Part shown: piece after piece, positions 42,083 to 51,379 of the stretch
Position numbering within the stretch: position 1 is the first letter of the stretch
Layout: each line of letters begins with the position of its first letter
Assembly: GCA_964555055.1 (NCBI GenBank)
Contig: CAZKQW010000001.1
Span: 186,001-250,000, forward strand
Origin: GCA-016699445 sp964555055
GTDB taxonomy: Bacteria; UBA10199; JACPAL01; GCA-016699445
DNA: 64,000 nt
Direction of reading: 5' to 3'
Made by a program: the position numbers and the translations under genes
The notes under the pieces: generated by a model
What the model was told of the DNA's origin: nothing
The model's database searches: none
The model's input: the letters and a program-made list of their open reading frames with translations, nothing else

Positions 42083-42116
42083 ATAAAGTTTTGTTGATAA
42101 AGAATACTTTATAAAG
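42083..42116 (+). promoter_or_regulatory. Three ATAAAG direct repeats at 14-bp period upstream of ruvC
   Basis: ATAAAG occurs at 42083-42088, 42097-42102 and 42111-42116, exactly 14 bases apart each time. The second copy pairs with CTTTAT (42107-42112) as an inverted repeat with a 4-base spacer, and CTTTATAAAG (42107-42116) is itself palindromic. The cluster lies in the 55-bp gap in front of ruvC, where a damage-response or other operator could act. No good -35/-10 was identified. Confidence 0.5.
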
Positions 42117-42128
42117 AAAAGTTTATAG

Positions 42129-42608
42129 ATGATTGTGCTCGGGTTGGACCCTGGATCCAACATCACCGGTTACGGCATCATCGAAAAGCGCGGATCTCAA
42201 CTAGTCCATGTCGATAATGGCTGCTTGACCACGAAACGCGCACAAACCCTTCCCCAAAGACTCGATACGATTTATACCTCCCTGAAGGAAGTGATCCTCA
42301 GGCACAAGCCGGACTGTATGGCGATCGAGGAGGTCTTCTTCGCGAAGAATGTCTCGAGCTCGCTGCGCCTGGGCGAAGCGCGCGGCGTGGCCTTGTTGGC
42401 CGCGGCCCAGTGCGGCCTGGAGATCGTCGAGTACCCCACGCGCGTGGTGAAACAGGCCCTTACGGGATTCGGTCAGGCGCAGAAGGAGCAAGTCCAAAAA
42501 ATGGTCCAGAGGCTTTTGAAGCTGCCGGAAGTGGCCCAAATCGACGCGTCCGACGCCTTAGCCCTTGCGATCTGTCATGCGAATACCTATAAATTAAAGT
42601 CCTCATGA
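42129..42608 (+). CDS. ruvC: Holliday junction resolvase RuvC
   Basis: 159 residues, standard length. The N-terminal acid cluster is LGLDPGSNITGYG (first Asp). Further acids are in MAIEEVFFAKN (Glu pair) and QIDASDALALAICH (Asp/Asp/His). It cuts four-way junctions as a dimer after RuvAB migration. The last 4 bases overlap the ruvA start (ATGA). Confidence 0.96.
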   Translation: MIVLGLDPGSNITGYGIIEKRGSQLVHVDNGCLTTKRAQTLPQRLDTIYTSLKEVILRHKPDCMAIEEVFFAKNVSSSLRLGEARGVALLAAAQCGLEIVEYPTRVVKQALTGFGQAQKEQVQKMVQRLLKLPEVAQIDASDALALAICHANTYKLKSS

Positions 42609-43240
42609 TAGCGTCTCTCAAAGGAAAATTGGCCTTACGTACGCCGGAAATGGTCGTCGTCGAAGTCGGATCTTCGGAAAAGGGGGAAAGCGCCATCGGC
42701 TACCGCGTCGCCGTCTCGCAATATTCCTTCAATAAGCTGCCGATGGAGGGATTTTCCGTAGCCCTTTGGATCCACACCGCCGTACGCGAGGACGACATCA
42801 GCCTCTTCGGCTTCATTGATGAGGAGGAGCGCCGCATGTTCCAAAAACTCATTACGGTGAACGGCATCGGCCCGAAGCTCGCGCTGACTATCCTCTCCGG
42901 CATGGCCCCGCGCGACTTGTCGACGGCGATCTTCAAAGGCGACTTGGCCCAACTCACGGGCATTTCCGGAGTCGGGAAGAAGACAGCCGAACGCATTGTC
43001 CTCGACCTGAAGGATAAAATGCTCGAAATCATGGCCGATCTCCCCGCGGCTTCCTCGCCGGCCGCAGCCCAACCCGCGTTGACTGGAAACCAAAGACTGA
43101 TGGAGGAGGCGCTGTCCGCCCTCCAAAACCTAGGCTACCACCGCGCCCACGCCGAGAAGATCCTATCCCAAATCCCGATGGACGAGACGATGCCGATTGA
43201 ATCCATCATTCGGCAAGCGTTAAGGACGATTTCGCGATGA
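42605..43240 (+). CDS. ruvA: Holliday junction DNA helicase subunit RuvA
   Basis: 211 residues. N-terminal OB-like region, then the helix-hairpin-helix motifs FQKLITVNGIGPKLALTILSG and QLTGISGVGKKTAERIVLDLKDK. The C-terminal domain (LMEEALSALQNLGYHRAHAEKIL) contacts RuvB. It binds four-way DNA junctions and loads RuvB. It overlaps ruvC and ruvB by 4 bases on each side, indicating tight co-translation of the three genes. Confidence 0.96.
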   Translation: MIASLKGKLALRTPEMVVVEVGSSEKGESAIGYRVAVSQYSFNKLPMEGFSVALWIHTAVREDDISLFGFIDEEERRMFQKLITVNGIGPKLALTILSGMAPRDLSTAIFKGDLAQLTGISGVGKKTAERIVLDLKDKMLEIMADLPAASSPAAAQPALTGNQRLMEEALSALQNLGYHRAHAEKILSQIPMDETMPIESIIRQALRTISR

Positions 43241-44235
43241 GAACCGAAAGCCCCATCGATCCGAACGCGACGCTCTTCGACGAAGACGCGGACTTTTCCC
43301 TGAGGCCCAAGAATTTGGCGGAATATATCGGCCAGGAATCCCTCAAGGAAAAACTCTCCATCTTCATCGAAGCCGCGCGCCAGAGAAGGGAACCCCTCGA
43401 CCACTGTCTCTTCTCCGGACCGCCGGGTTTAGGCAAGACGTCACTCGCCAATGTGATCGCGAACGAGATGGGCGTGCAGCTCAAGTCGACCTCTGGCCCC
43501 GTCTTGGAAAGGCAAGGCGACCTCGCGGCCATCCTGACGAATTTGGAAGCTAACGACATCCTCTTCATCGACGAGATCCACCGCATGAACCGCGTCGTCG
43601 AAGAGACTTTATACTCCGCGATGGAGGACTTTAAACTCGACATCATCATCGGTCAGGGTCCGTCGGCGAAAACCGTGAAGCTCGACCTCCCCCGCTTCAC
43701 CCTCATTGGGGCTACGACTCGCTCGGGTCTGCTCGCTTCCCCTCTCCGTGATCGTTTCGGCATCACGGCACGCTTGGATTTTTACGACCCAAAGCATCTT
43801 TCTCAAATCGCGGTCAGGTCCGCCAAGATCCTTAAGATCAAGATCGATGCCGAAGGCGCCTTGGAAATCGCCCGCCGTTCGCGCGGGACACCACGCATCA
43901 CGAATCGTCTGCTCCGCAGGGCCCGTGATTTCGCCGAGGTGCGTGGTTCGGGAGTGATCGACGAAGCCACGGCACAAAAAGCCCTTTCCCTTCTCGAAGT
44001 CGATGAAATGGGATTCGACGCTATGGATCGGAAGCTCCTGAAGATCATCATCGAAAAATTTTCGGGTGGACCGGTGGGGATCGAAACGCTATCATCGGCG
44101 ATCAGCGAAGAGAAAGACACGCTCGAGGATGTTTACGAACCGTATCTTTTGCAGTGCGGATTTTTACAGCGCACGCCGCGCGGGCGCGTGGCCACGCCGC
44201 TGGCTTACCGGCATTTAGGCCTTCCTGAAAATTAG
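43237..44235 (+). CDS. ruvB: Holliday junction DNA helicase RuvB
   Basis: 332 residues. AAA+ motifs: Walker A GPPGLGKTSLANVIANE, Walker B ILFIDEIHRMNR, sensor 1 IGATTRSG and the Arg-finger region LRDRFGI. The C-terminal winged helix ends QRTPRGRVATPLAYRHLGL. It drives branch migration with RuvA. It overlaps ruvA by 4 bases. Confidence 0.97.
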   Translation: MRTESPIDPNATLFDEDADFSLRPKNLAEYIGQESLKEKLSIFIEAARQRREPLDHCLFSGPPGLGKTSLANVIANEMGVQLKSTSGPVLERQGDLAAILTNLEANDILFIDEIHRMNRVVEETLYSAMEDFKLDIIIGQGPSAKTVKLDLPRFTLIGATTRSGLLASPLRDRFGITARLDFYDPKHLSQIAVRSAKILKIKIDAEGALEIARRSRGTPRITNRLLRRARDFAEVRGSGVIDEATAQKALSLLEVDEMGFDAMDRKLLKIIIEKFSGGPVGIETLSSAISEEKDTLEDVYEPYLLQCGFLQRTPRGRVATPLAYRHLGLPEN

Positions 44236-44258
44236 CTTTAGGGAAATTTTAACGACTC

Positions 44259-44552
44259 ATGAAACAAGTCCTCTTCGGCATCCTCCTCCTCCTCGCCTTG
44301 ACCGCGTTCAGCAATGAAGGCATTTTTAAATACTACCGTTTGAGGAGCTTCGAGGCGAATCTCCTCGAGAAGAACCGAAAGATCGAAGAGGAGAACGTCC
44401 GCTTGAAGGCAGAGATCCAAGGGCTTCAAAACCCCAAGACCATCGAGAAGCACATCCGCAATACCCTAGGCTATGTGCTCGACCATGAGCTGGTTTTCGA
44501 GCTTAGCGAATCCACCGGCGCGACGCCCCACATCAAATTCTTAGGCATCTAA
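44259..44552 (+). CDS. FtsB/DivIC-like septum formation initiator
   Basis: 97 residues: an N-terminal membrane helix (VLFGILLLLALTAF), a coiled-coil segment rich in Lys/Glu (residues ~28-60, with KIEEENVRLKAEIQ), and then KTIEKHIRNTLGYVLDHELVFEL, the conserved FtsB close. It would act in the divisome as part of FtsQLB. It follows ruvB by 23 bases and probably shares its transcript. Confidence 0.78.
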   Translation: MKQVLFGILLLLALTAFSNEGIFKYYRLRSFEANLLEKNRKIEEENVRLKAEIQGLQNPKTIEKHIRNTLGYVLDHELVFELSESTGATPHIKFLGI

Positions 44553-44663
44553 GGCTCTTTTCGGAGCACCGCGCTTAACGTGGCGTGTCTTAAAATACTC
44601 TTTCAATTAGGCACCGAACTTGCCGTTAAAGAATGATGGAAGGAGAAGTTCCTCCGCCATCAC

Positions 44664-45617
44664 ATGAAAAAACTTCGCGTTAAAATGGCGACTCTTGGAT
44701 TCTGGATCGGAATCGGATTCGTCATTTTACGGGGGATGAACAGCCCCTCCCTCCCGACGCCCCTCTCTCAAAACGATAAGCACTCCCCGACAGGTCACTT
44801 TCGAACGGTGACTTACAACGTCGCGGGCTTACCCGAGTGGATCTCGCGCTCCCGTCCCTCGGAAAACATGCCGTTGATCGCGAAAAAAATCAGTGATTAC
44901 GCCCTCGCCCTGGTCCAGGAGGATTTTTGGTACGATCGCGAGCTCTCGGAACACGCGGATTTCCCCTATAAAAACGAACCCGTATCCAGCACGACCGTAG
45001 GCGACGGTTTAGGGCAATTCTCAAAATGGCCTTTAGGCCCTACAAAGCATGTGTCCTGGGAAGACTGTCATGGGTTTGTGAGCGCTTACAATGATTGCCT
45101 GACGGCGAAAGGTTTTTCATTCTCCAGCCTCGAGTTGATGCCGGGCGTCGAAGCCCATGTGTATAATCTTCATCTGGATGCGGGAGAAAGCACAGGAGAC
45201 CGGGAGGCGCGGGCCAGCCAGCTGCGTCAATTAACCGCCTTCATGAAGGCCCATTCCGAAGGCTATCCCTTGATCGTCGCCGGGGACTTCAACTTCCATC
45301 TGGAGTCCAAAGACTCCGCAGACCTGCTTCCTTATTTGCGATTCCTGAAGGAATCCGGGCTGACCGACGCCTGCTATGCGACGCAGTGCCCCGAAGAAAG
45401 GCTGGATCGCATCCTTTACCGCAGCAATGCGAAAGTCTTACTTTCGGCCATGGCATGGAGCGTGGAAAATGACTTTAAAGACTCTCAAGGAGAACCCTTA
45501 AGCGACCACGAACCCGTCGCGGTCGACTTCAACTATCAAATCAACTTAGGCCCTGAGGACATGGAGCCTGCTTTAGCCTCCGTAAATCCGGAGACACTGC
45601 CTTCCCCACGACCGTAG
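44664..45617 (+). CDS. Endonuclease/exonuclease/phosphatase-fold protein, exported
   Basis: 317 residues with an N-terminal hydrophobic segment (LGFWIGIGFVIL) as signal or anchor. The DNase I-like fold motifs are TYNVAGLPEW, ALVQEDFW (QE), NLHLDAGES, IVAGDFNFHLE (GDFN), a LDRILYR segment and SDHEPVAVDF (SDH). Members include nucleases, phosphodiesterases and sphingomyelinases. The export signal and LHLD-G motif suit a secreted lipid or nucleic acid phosphodiesterase. The ribosome binding site is AAGGAGAAG upstream of the ATG. Confidence 0.84.
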   Translation: MKKLRVKMATLGFWIGIGFVILRGMNSPSLPTPLSQNDKHSPTGHFRTVTYNVAGLPEWISRSRPSENMPLIAKKISDYALALVQEDFWYDRELSEHADFPYKNEPVSSTTVGDGLGQFSKWPLGPTKHVSWEDCHGFVSAYNDCLTAKGFSFSSLELMPGVEAHVYNLHLDAGESTGDREARASQLRQLTAFMKAHSEGYPLIVAGDFNFHLESKDSADLLPYLRFLKESGLTDACYATQCPEERLDRILYRSNAKVLLSAMAWSVENDFKDSQGEPLSDHEPVAVDFNYQINLGPEDMEPALASVNPETLPSPRP

Positions 45618-45627
45618 CCGAGATTCA

Positions 45628-46551
45628 TTAGGAATGTTGACCCTCTAAATACCTTTCGCAATCGATCGCGGCTTGGCAGCCGCTGCCGGCGGCGGTGATC
45701 GCTTGACGGTAGACATGGTCCTGGACGTCGCCGCAGGCGAAGACTCCCGGAATATTTGTCTTCATGCCCTCGCGCGTCTTGATGTAGCCGTTCTCGTCCA
45801 TGTCGATCACGCCCTTGAAGAGCTGCGTATTGGGCTCATGGCCGATCGCGACGAATAGCCCCGCCGCTTTCATCTCGCCCACTTCGCCGGTCTTGACGTT
45901 CTTGATCTTCAGGCCTTGAACTTCCTTCTCGCCTAAGACGTCCTCCACCACCGTATCCCAGAGGAATTTGATTTTCGGGTTCTTGAAGGCCCGGTCCTGC
46001 ATGATCTTCGAGGCGCGCAAGTGGTCGCGGCGGTGGATCACCGTGACCTTCGAACAATAGCGCGTCAGGAAATTCGCCTCTTCCATGGCGCTGTCGCCGC
46101 CTCCCACCAGGGCGACTTCCATATTGCGGAAGAAAGCCCCGTCGCAGGTGGCGCAAGTCGTGACGCCCTTCCCCATCAGGCGCTTCTCGTTGGGGAGTCC
46201 GATGAGCTTGGCCGACGCCCCGGTCGAAATGATCACGGCCTTGGCTTCGAACTTTTCGTCGCTCGCCTCGACCAGGAAAGGCCGCTTCGAGAAGTCGACC
46301 TGCGTGACGTCCTTCGTGAGGAACCGCGTCCCGAACCGCTCGGCTTGCTTACGGAGATCCGACATCATCTCCGGCCCCATCACACCCTCCGGATAGCCGG
46401 GGAAATTCTCGACTTCCGTCGTCAGCATGAGCTGGCCACCTGCCTGATAGCCTTCAATCATGAGGGGCTTCAAATCCGCCCGCGCCGTATAAATAGCAGC
46501 CGTCAATCCCGAAGGCCCGCCGCCGATGATGATGACATTTTCCAATGACAT
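45628..46551 (-). CDS. trxB: Thioredoxin-disulfide reductase
   Basis: 307 residues from the ATG at 46551 (AGGAG about 8 bases upstream). An earlier ATG at 46596 adds 15 residues but lacks a site. FAD loop IIIGGGPSGLTAAIYTAR, redox motif TTCATCDGAFF (CxxC), NADPH motif VALVGGGDSAMEEANFL, and a C-terminal ACGDVQDHVYRQAITAAGSGCQAA. It reduces thioredoxin with NADPH. It lies alone on the minus strand between plus-strand genes. Confidence 0.96.
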   Translation of the reverse strand: MSLENVIIIGGGPSGLTAAIYTARADLKPLMIEGYQAGGQLMLTTEVENFPGYPEGVMGPEMMSDLRKQAERFGTRFLTKDVTQVDFSKRPFLVEASDEKFEAKAVIISTGASAKLIGLPNEKRLMGKGVTTCATCDGAFFRNMEVALVGGGDSAMEEANFLTRYCSKVTVIHRRDHLRASKIMQDRAFKNPKIKFLWDTVVEDVLGEKEVQGLKIKNVKTGEVGEMKAAGLFVAIGHEPNTQLFKGVIDMDENGYIKTREGMKTNIPGVFACGDVQDHVYRQAITAAGSGCQAAIDCERYLEGQHS

Positions 46552-46621
46552 AATTTCTCCTGGCTTTTTTGTATGAACGGCCGAGGATTCACGCAACTAA
46601 TTTCCAAATCCGGAGATAAAA

Positions 46622-49600
46622 ATGAAGGGGTTGAAAAAGAAGAGAAAGCCGAGGAGAAAGCCCATGTCCGCACCCGTTTTTGGAACCAACGCCACGCGCC
46701 TGTCGATGATCCACGCCGCCCTCAGCTGGGCCCAAGAGATCCTCCAGGCTCCGTCGTCTCCGGACCAAGAACACGCTTCTGCCTTCGTCTCCTCCTGCAT
46801 GACGGCTTTAAAGCCCGACGTCGCGGTTAGATTCGCCGGACAATCGCCTCTGGCCCAAACCCAAGCGCTCCTCGCCGACGATGCCGCTAAAATGCATCTC
46901 GGCATGCAGGCTTCCACCCTCTTGGCGGGAGCGGGTTGCTTGACCGACCCGGACTGGTCCACTCTCCAGACCCACTCTCCCGCTCTCGAACTCCCTCAAC
47001 TTTATACCGATCCGAAACGACAACATAAGGCCGAAGCCGCTTTGGCGAAAGGCGGGACCTTCCTGTATCCCGCCGGCGTGCTGGGTTCCGTCTTGAAAAC
47101 TTTGGACGAGAACGCGGAGGACGGGACCTATCAACCCGGGGACGTCGGACACTCCGTCGCCGCGTTTTCGAATCCCGACTTCGGCGATACGCCCGACAAA
47201 AGGGAAAACCTCATGGCGGGTAAGGTACCAGGGCTCGAGGAAAAAGACATCCTCACGAACTTCTTCAAAGACGACCGTCTTCATCCCGCGGCCGTCCCTT
47301 CCCGTCACCGCGCTCTTTTCGCTCAACATGCGAGAAGGGTCGTTTTAGCTCCCGTGGCCCAAGGGCTGGCGAATTGTTTTCCCGTAGAGATGGCCCGAGC
47401 GGTCAAGGCCCCTTCTCCGAGCGTCAACGCCATCAGCCTCATTTCCGCGGTGAAGGGCCTGAATGAATCCGGAATGACGGCCTTGGAATATATCGAGCGT
47501 ACGCTCAACGCCGTCTCCGATCCGGAGGGAGCCAAGAAGGTCTCGGTGATCGACGTCTTGGGATACATACCGGCCGTCGTTTTCATGAAACACATGCAAG
47601 AGTATAAGACGACCGGCGTCTGGAAAGGCGACCCTCTTCATTTGGTCTTGGCCTGTCCGGATCATGACGAGGCTCTGGCTTTAGCGAGGAAATGGTGCCG
47701 TGCGGACGCCGCTCCTGGCAAATCATGCCTGGTCACGGGATCAAAGAACGACGCCTCGTCGAATAATGAAGACGCGCGCGAAGTCGAGATCACTAAGGAA
47801 ATCAGGAATGGGATCGAGTATACCGTCGTCGAAAACAAAAGCATGGTGCCTCCCCTGAAGATCGTTCTCCTCACCGATCCTGTCGCCATCAAAGCCAACG
47901 AGCTCGCATCCGTTTACAAGAACCTCATGGGGCTTAAACTCGGGCGCGAATTGTTCCAGGAAACCCTACGCTGCGTCGAAGACGTCGACCATCCCCTGCA
48001 TGCCACGCAATTGGCCAACCGAGGCATCACCGAGCCAGCGGCTCAAGAAGAGGAAAGGCGCGAGTACCTAAAGCGTTTTTACAAAAAAAGGGAGAAGATC
48101 GCCGAGAGGGAAATCTACGAGGCTATCAATCTCGACCTGGGGATCACGAACGCCAAAAAACTTATCCTCGCGGAAGTGAAGGAGGACATGTACGGCAGTT
48201 GGACCGTGACCGATTTCAACCGCGTCTACCAGTTGACCCGCGACGTCTTCTCGCCGACGCTTTCGAACGACGAGCGCGAGGAAGGGATCGTTAAATTCAA
48301 ATTTAACGTCGGTTCCGCGTTCACGGTGCGCAACATCCAGTATGGGTTCGCGTGGGCCGCCGATGAAGCCGCCCTCGGCCGTAACTTTTCCCTCAAAAGA
48401 TCGCGGGCGACGGAACTCCTGGGTCGGCTCGTCGCTTCCGGGGACGTCCCCGCGAAATCTGAGATATTCACCCCGAAAAACGGTGGGTTCTTCTACTTCT
48501 CCTTGATTCCCGACAAACTCACGGCGGAGGGCGTCTCCATCGCCGAGAACCTCCCTCGGCGCTATAAGAAACGCTTCAATGATCTTCCGGAAGGCATCAA
48601 AGAAGCATCTCGCTTCGTCCAACGTTTCCACTTGGAATCTTTCTTAGGCAATGAAGCCAGGACGGAACTCCTCAAGCTATCAAGAGAGATGGCCCAAGCG
48701 CTTCTCCCCTTGGAAAGGTTGGAAGGGAACGCATTGGAATCCTCGAGGGACGTCGTGATCGGCTTCATCAGCCGCATTTCCGATTCGCTCGATAAGGCGG
48801 AATCGCATTTAAGAACCCATTTAACCGCCGTCATCGGTTCGCCCCTCCACGAGAGGGCGAAGCAAAGCCTCGAAATCATCGACGGCTTTCGGCGTAATTT
48901 AGAGGAAATCCGTGACCGTATCGGTTCCGCTCTGGAAGCCAATCATTTCTATTACGCCTGGATCATGCAAGAGATGATCGAAATCATGGCGCTTTCGAAC
49001 CGGATCGACATCGTACCCCCTTCAGCCGTCGGCAAACAAGCCGCCGAAATCGGGAGGAAGCTTAGCATGATCCCGCCGGCGCCCGCGGAAAACGGATCCA
49101 CGTCCTCCGCTTCCCTACCGGATCGCACTCTCCTCGCGAGCCTCGTCATGCCTTCCATGACGGATTTAGTCTTCGACATGAGTCAAAAACTCCACTCCCC
49201 GACAGCCGTCATCCGGAATAGCTATCTCACGAAGATCATCGACGAATGGGAGCAGAATTTACGGAAAGCTCAAGGCACCTTAACCCGAGAGGATCATTTT
49301 AAACCGATCGCGCCATCCATCACGGCGGCGATAGATCTTATGAGAAAAATTAAAAAAGCGCTTAGAAGCTCTCATACTCCCCAGATGAGGGGTTATGCGC
49401 TCCAAGCCTTGATTGAACTGGTGATCCATGCACGACGGCTGTTTATCGTGGGTACACAAGAGGATTTCGTTTCCACCATGAAAGCCTTGGAAGCTCGCCT
49501 GGAACGGCTTTATAGGTTCCTAGATACGGGCAAAGCGAACGCGGATACGAAACCCGCGACGCCGTTCATGCCCTTTACCAGCCTCCGGGAGGCCGCTTAA
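46622..49600 (+). CDS. Large orphan protein, 992 residues
   Basis: No family recognised. The ATG at 46622 has GGAG 6 bases upstream. The first 15 residues are very basic (KKKRKPRRKP), after which a second ATG could start. No signal peptide or membrane helix is seen. The middle contains LTDPVAIKANELAS and a stretch of helices. The region ~540-640 has alternating charge suggesting a winged-helix-like fold (e.g. SRATELLGRLVASGDV). The C-terminal third is helical, with a histidine-containing LHSPTAVIRNSYLTKI that is only loosely like a kinase H-box. No catalytic motif can be defended. Cytoplasmic and well-coded, so a genuine gene. Confidence 0.6.
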   Translation: MKGLKKKRKPRRKPMSAPVFGTNATRLSMIHAALSWAQEILQAPSSPDQEHASAFVSSCMTALKPDVAVRFAGQSPLAQTQALLADDAAKMHLGMQASTLLAGAGCLTDPDWSTLQTHSPALELPQLYTDPKRQHKAEAALAKGGTFLYPAGVLGSVLKTLDENAEDGTYQPGDVGHSVAAFSNPDFGDTPDKRENLMAGKVPGLEEKDILTNFFKDDRLHPAAVPSRHRALFAQHARRVVLAPVAQGLANCFPVEMARAVKAPSPSVNAISLISAVKGLNESGMTALEYIERTLNAVSDPEGAKKVSVIDVLGYIPAVVFMKHMQEYKTTGVWKGDPLHLVLACPDHDEALALARKWCRADAAPGKSCLVTGSKNDASSNNEDAREVEITKEIRNGIEYTVVENKSMVPPLKIVLLTDPVAIKANELASVYKNLMGLKLGRELFQETLRCVEDVDHPLHATQLANRGITEPAAQEEERREYLKRFYKKREKIAEREIYEAINLDLGITNAKKLILAEVKEDMYGSWTVTDFNRVYQLTRDVFSPTLSNDEREEGIVKFKFNVGSAFTVRNIQYGFAWAADEAALGRNFSLKRSRATELLGRLVASGDVPAKSEIFTPKNGGFFYFSLIPDKLTAEGVSIAENLPRRYKKRFNDLPEGIKEASRFVQRFHLESFLGNEARTELLKLSREMAQALLPLERLEGNALESSRDVVIGFISRISDSLDKAESHLRTHLTAVIGSPLHERAKQSLEIIDGFRRNLEEIRDRIGSALEANHFYYAWIMQEMIEIMALSNRIDIVPPSAVGKQAAEIGRKLSMIPPAPAENGSTSSASLPDRTLLASLVMPSMTDLVFDMSQKLHSPTAVIRNSYLTKIIDEWEQNLRKAQGTLTREDHFKPIAPSITAAIDLMRKIKKALRSSHTPQMRGYALQALIELVIHARRLFIVGTQEDFVSTMKALEARLERLYRFLDTGKANADTKPATPFMPFTSLREAA

Positions 49601-50038
49601 CTAAAACGGAATATCGTCGTCGTTGCTTCCGAGGATGGAAGGCTCTTCGGGGAAGGCGGGTTCGCCGCCGCCCTGACCGCTTTGTTGACGACCGCCACTA
49701 CCGCTGCCCCCGCCTCCTAAGAACACGACGCGGTCCGCGACGATTTCGGTCGTCTTCCGTTTGTTGCCTTCCTTATCGTCCCACTCGCGGGTTTGGATGC
49801 GGCCTTCGAGATAGACTTGACGGCCTTTTTTCAAAAATTCCTTACAATTCTCGCCTTGCTTGCCCCACACGCTGATGCGGTGCCATTCAGTCCGTTCGCC
49901 GGGCATACCATCCTTGCCAGTCCATTTCTCGGTCGTCGCCACGCTGAACGTCGCCACGGCCTGGCCGCTCGGCAAATAACGGACTTCCGGGTCCTGCCCT
50001 AAATTTCCCACCAAAATGACTTTATTAACGGATGCCAT
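49601..50038 (-). CDS. ssb: Single-stranded DNA-binding protein
   Basis: 145 residues. N-terminal OB fold: NKVILVGNLGQDPEVRYLPSGQAV, then TEWHRISVWGKQGENC and LEGRIQTREWDDKEGNKR. A Gly/Gln-rich linker follows and the tail ends DDDIPF, the partner-binding motif. It coats ssDNA in replication, repair and recombination. A ribosome binding site (AGGAGGGT) and a possible -35 TTGACA (50091-50096) lie upstream. It is convergent with and adjacent to the 992-residue gene. Confidence 0.96.
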   Translation of the reverse strand: MASVNKVILVGNLGQDPEVRYLPSGQAVATFSVATTEKWTGKDGMPGERTEWHRISVWGKQGENCKEFLKKGRQVYLEGRIQTREWDDKEGNKRKTTEIVADRVVFLGGGGSGSGGRQQSGQGGGEPAFPEEPSILGSNDDDIPF

Positions 50039-50067
50039 AGATACCCTCCTGATTTTCTTTAAGAGAC

Positions 50068-50096
50068 GATTTGTGGGGATTACCGGGAAATGTCAA
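50068..50096 (-). promoter_or_regulatory. Possible ssb promoter
   Basis: On the minus strand a perfect -35 TTGACA (50091-50096) is followed 17 bases later by CAAATC (50068-50073), which is a poor -10. Assignment is weak and rests mainly on position. Confidence 0.3.
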
Positions 50097-50122
50097 GGCT
50101 CCTATCGAAAACCCGCGCTTTT

Positions 50123-51379
50123 TCATTCTCCCGGCGTCGGCTGAGGGCGGTCAATGAAATCGGCGTCATTATCGTTCGTGTCGCGGCCGGTGACGGCTCT
50201 TTCCAAACTATGGCCATTGACGACATCCGGAGCGAAGGTGCCTTCGAAAGCCGGCAAACGGTTCGCCGCTAAAGATACGATGCCTTCCCCATAGCCGACG
50301 GCGTCGAGCAAACGGTCATGATTGTCCAAAAGCTGGACCGCATCTGGTCCGTTTTGGGGGTCGAAACTATCGACGAGATCCGCATGTATCACTTGCGTGA
50401 GAGTCGGCGACCCCGTGCGTGCGTCCGCTACCACGTAAAAACCTTGGGCGTTCAATCGTGCGGTTTCTGGCAGCGTGATAGTGTCTGAAGCCGCTCCATC
50501 GCTGCCGTTCACAAAGATGATTTTAAAACGACTCAAAGACGTCTGCGCTTCCCCATGTAGCTCTACAAAGACGACGCCATCCGTATCACTCCCGACCGCA
50601 TCGTAATAAATCTCGTTCAGAACGACAGCCGGAGGAGGACCTAATAGCTCTCCGCCCCCGGGAGAAGAACCCACACCTGAAGGTCGCTCGTTAGGGGGAA
50701 TGGGAGTTCCCGGAGACGAATCTCCAGGAACTCCTGGCAACGCTTCAGGTGTGGTGGGGGCTGGTGAGAGGGGACTTTCCGGTTCCTCCATTTCATTATG
50801 GACAACAAGGTCGTCTATCATTCGTTCGTTAAAAAAAGGAGGCAGCGCATCGACAGCAGAACCCGTCGGGACGACAGAGGTCGTCGCCGGATTCGACGGC
50901 ATGGGAATGACCCGATACGCGATTTTCAGGGGCAACTGAGGGATATCCTGATGCAAAGGTAGCCGGTCTTTCGAAAGAACATGGGATGTCACGAGCAACG
51001 TGTAGGTTTCACCGGAAGACAAGGCATCAGTAGGTTGGATCAAGATCAATTTCCCATTTTTTGAAAACGAAAACCTCAAGGGAACTTGTTCCAAACGTTG
51101 TCGATCGATGGCGGAATATAAAGCGGAGACGTCGTATTCCGTTCGGATATTCACCTCGCCGTGTACGAACACGATGGATTGGTCGGTCACCGTGGACCGG
51201 TCGATGGGTTGCGAAAATAAAAGAGCCATGCGTGAAGTCGGGGTCAGCTCCCCGCTCTCGATAGGAACGGTCGCGTCGATTTCCGGTATCCTCAAAGAAA
51301 GCGACTCCGGACGCATTGGCACCTGCACACAACCCATGCTCATTAATAATAAGAGACACGCGCAAAAAATCTTTCTCAT
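50123..51379 (-). CDS. Lipoprotein with bacterial Ig-like (Big_5) and lamin-tail-like domains
   Basis: 418 residues. A signal peptide ends at a Cys (LLMSMGC, Cys17), the likely lipid anchor. Residues ~25-150 resemble an SbsA/Big_5 Ig-like domain (LLFSQPIDRSTVTDQSIVFV; TDALSSGETYTLLV). A Pro/Gly linker follows. Residues ~255-385 resemble a lamin-tail domain (VVLNEIYYDAVGSDTDGVVF, then GFYVVADA, then DAVQLLD). It is a candidate surface or periplasmic lipoprotein that binds other envelope components. It overlaps the upstream gene by 4 bases. Confidence 0.75.
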   Translation of the reverse strand: MRKIFCACLLLLMSMGCVQVPMRPESLSLRIPEIDATVPIESGELTPTSRMALLFSQPIDRSTVTDQSIVFVHGEVNIRTEYDVSALYSAIDRQRLEQVPLRFSFSKNGKLILIQPTDALSSGETYTLLVTSHVLSKDRLPLHQDIPQLPLKIAYRVIPMPSNPATTSVVPTGSAVDALPPFFNERMIDDLVVHNEMEEPESPLSPAPTTPEALPGVPGDSSPGTPIPPNERPSGVGSSPGGGELLGPPPAVVLNEIYYDAVGSDTDGVVFVELHGEAQTSLSRFKIIFVNGSDGAASDTITLPETARLNAQGFYVVADARTGSPTLTQVIHADLVDSFDPQNGPDAVQLLDNHDRLLDAVGYGEGIVSLAANRLPAFEGTFAPDVVNGHSLERAVTGRDTNDNDADFIDRPQPTPGE

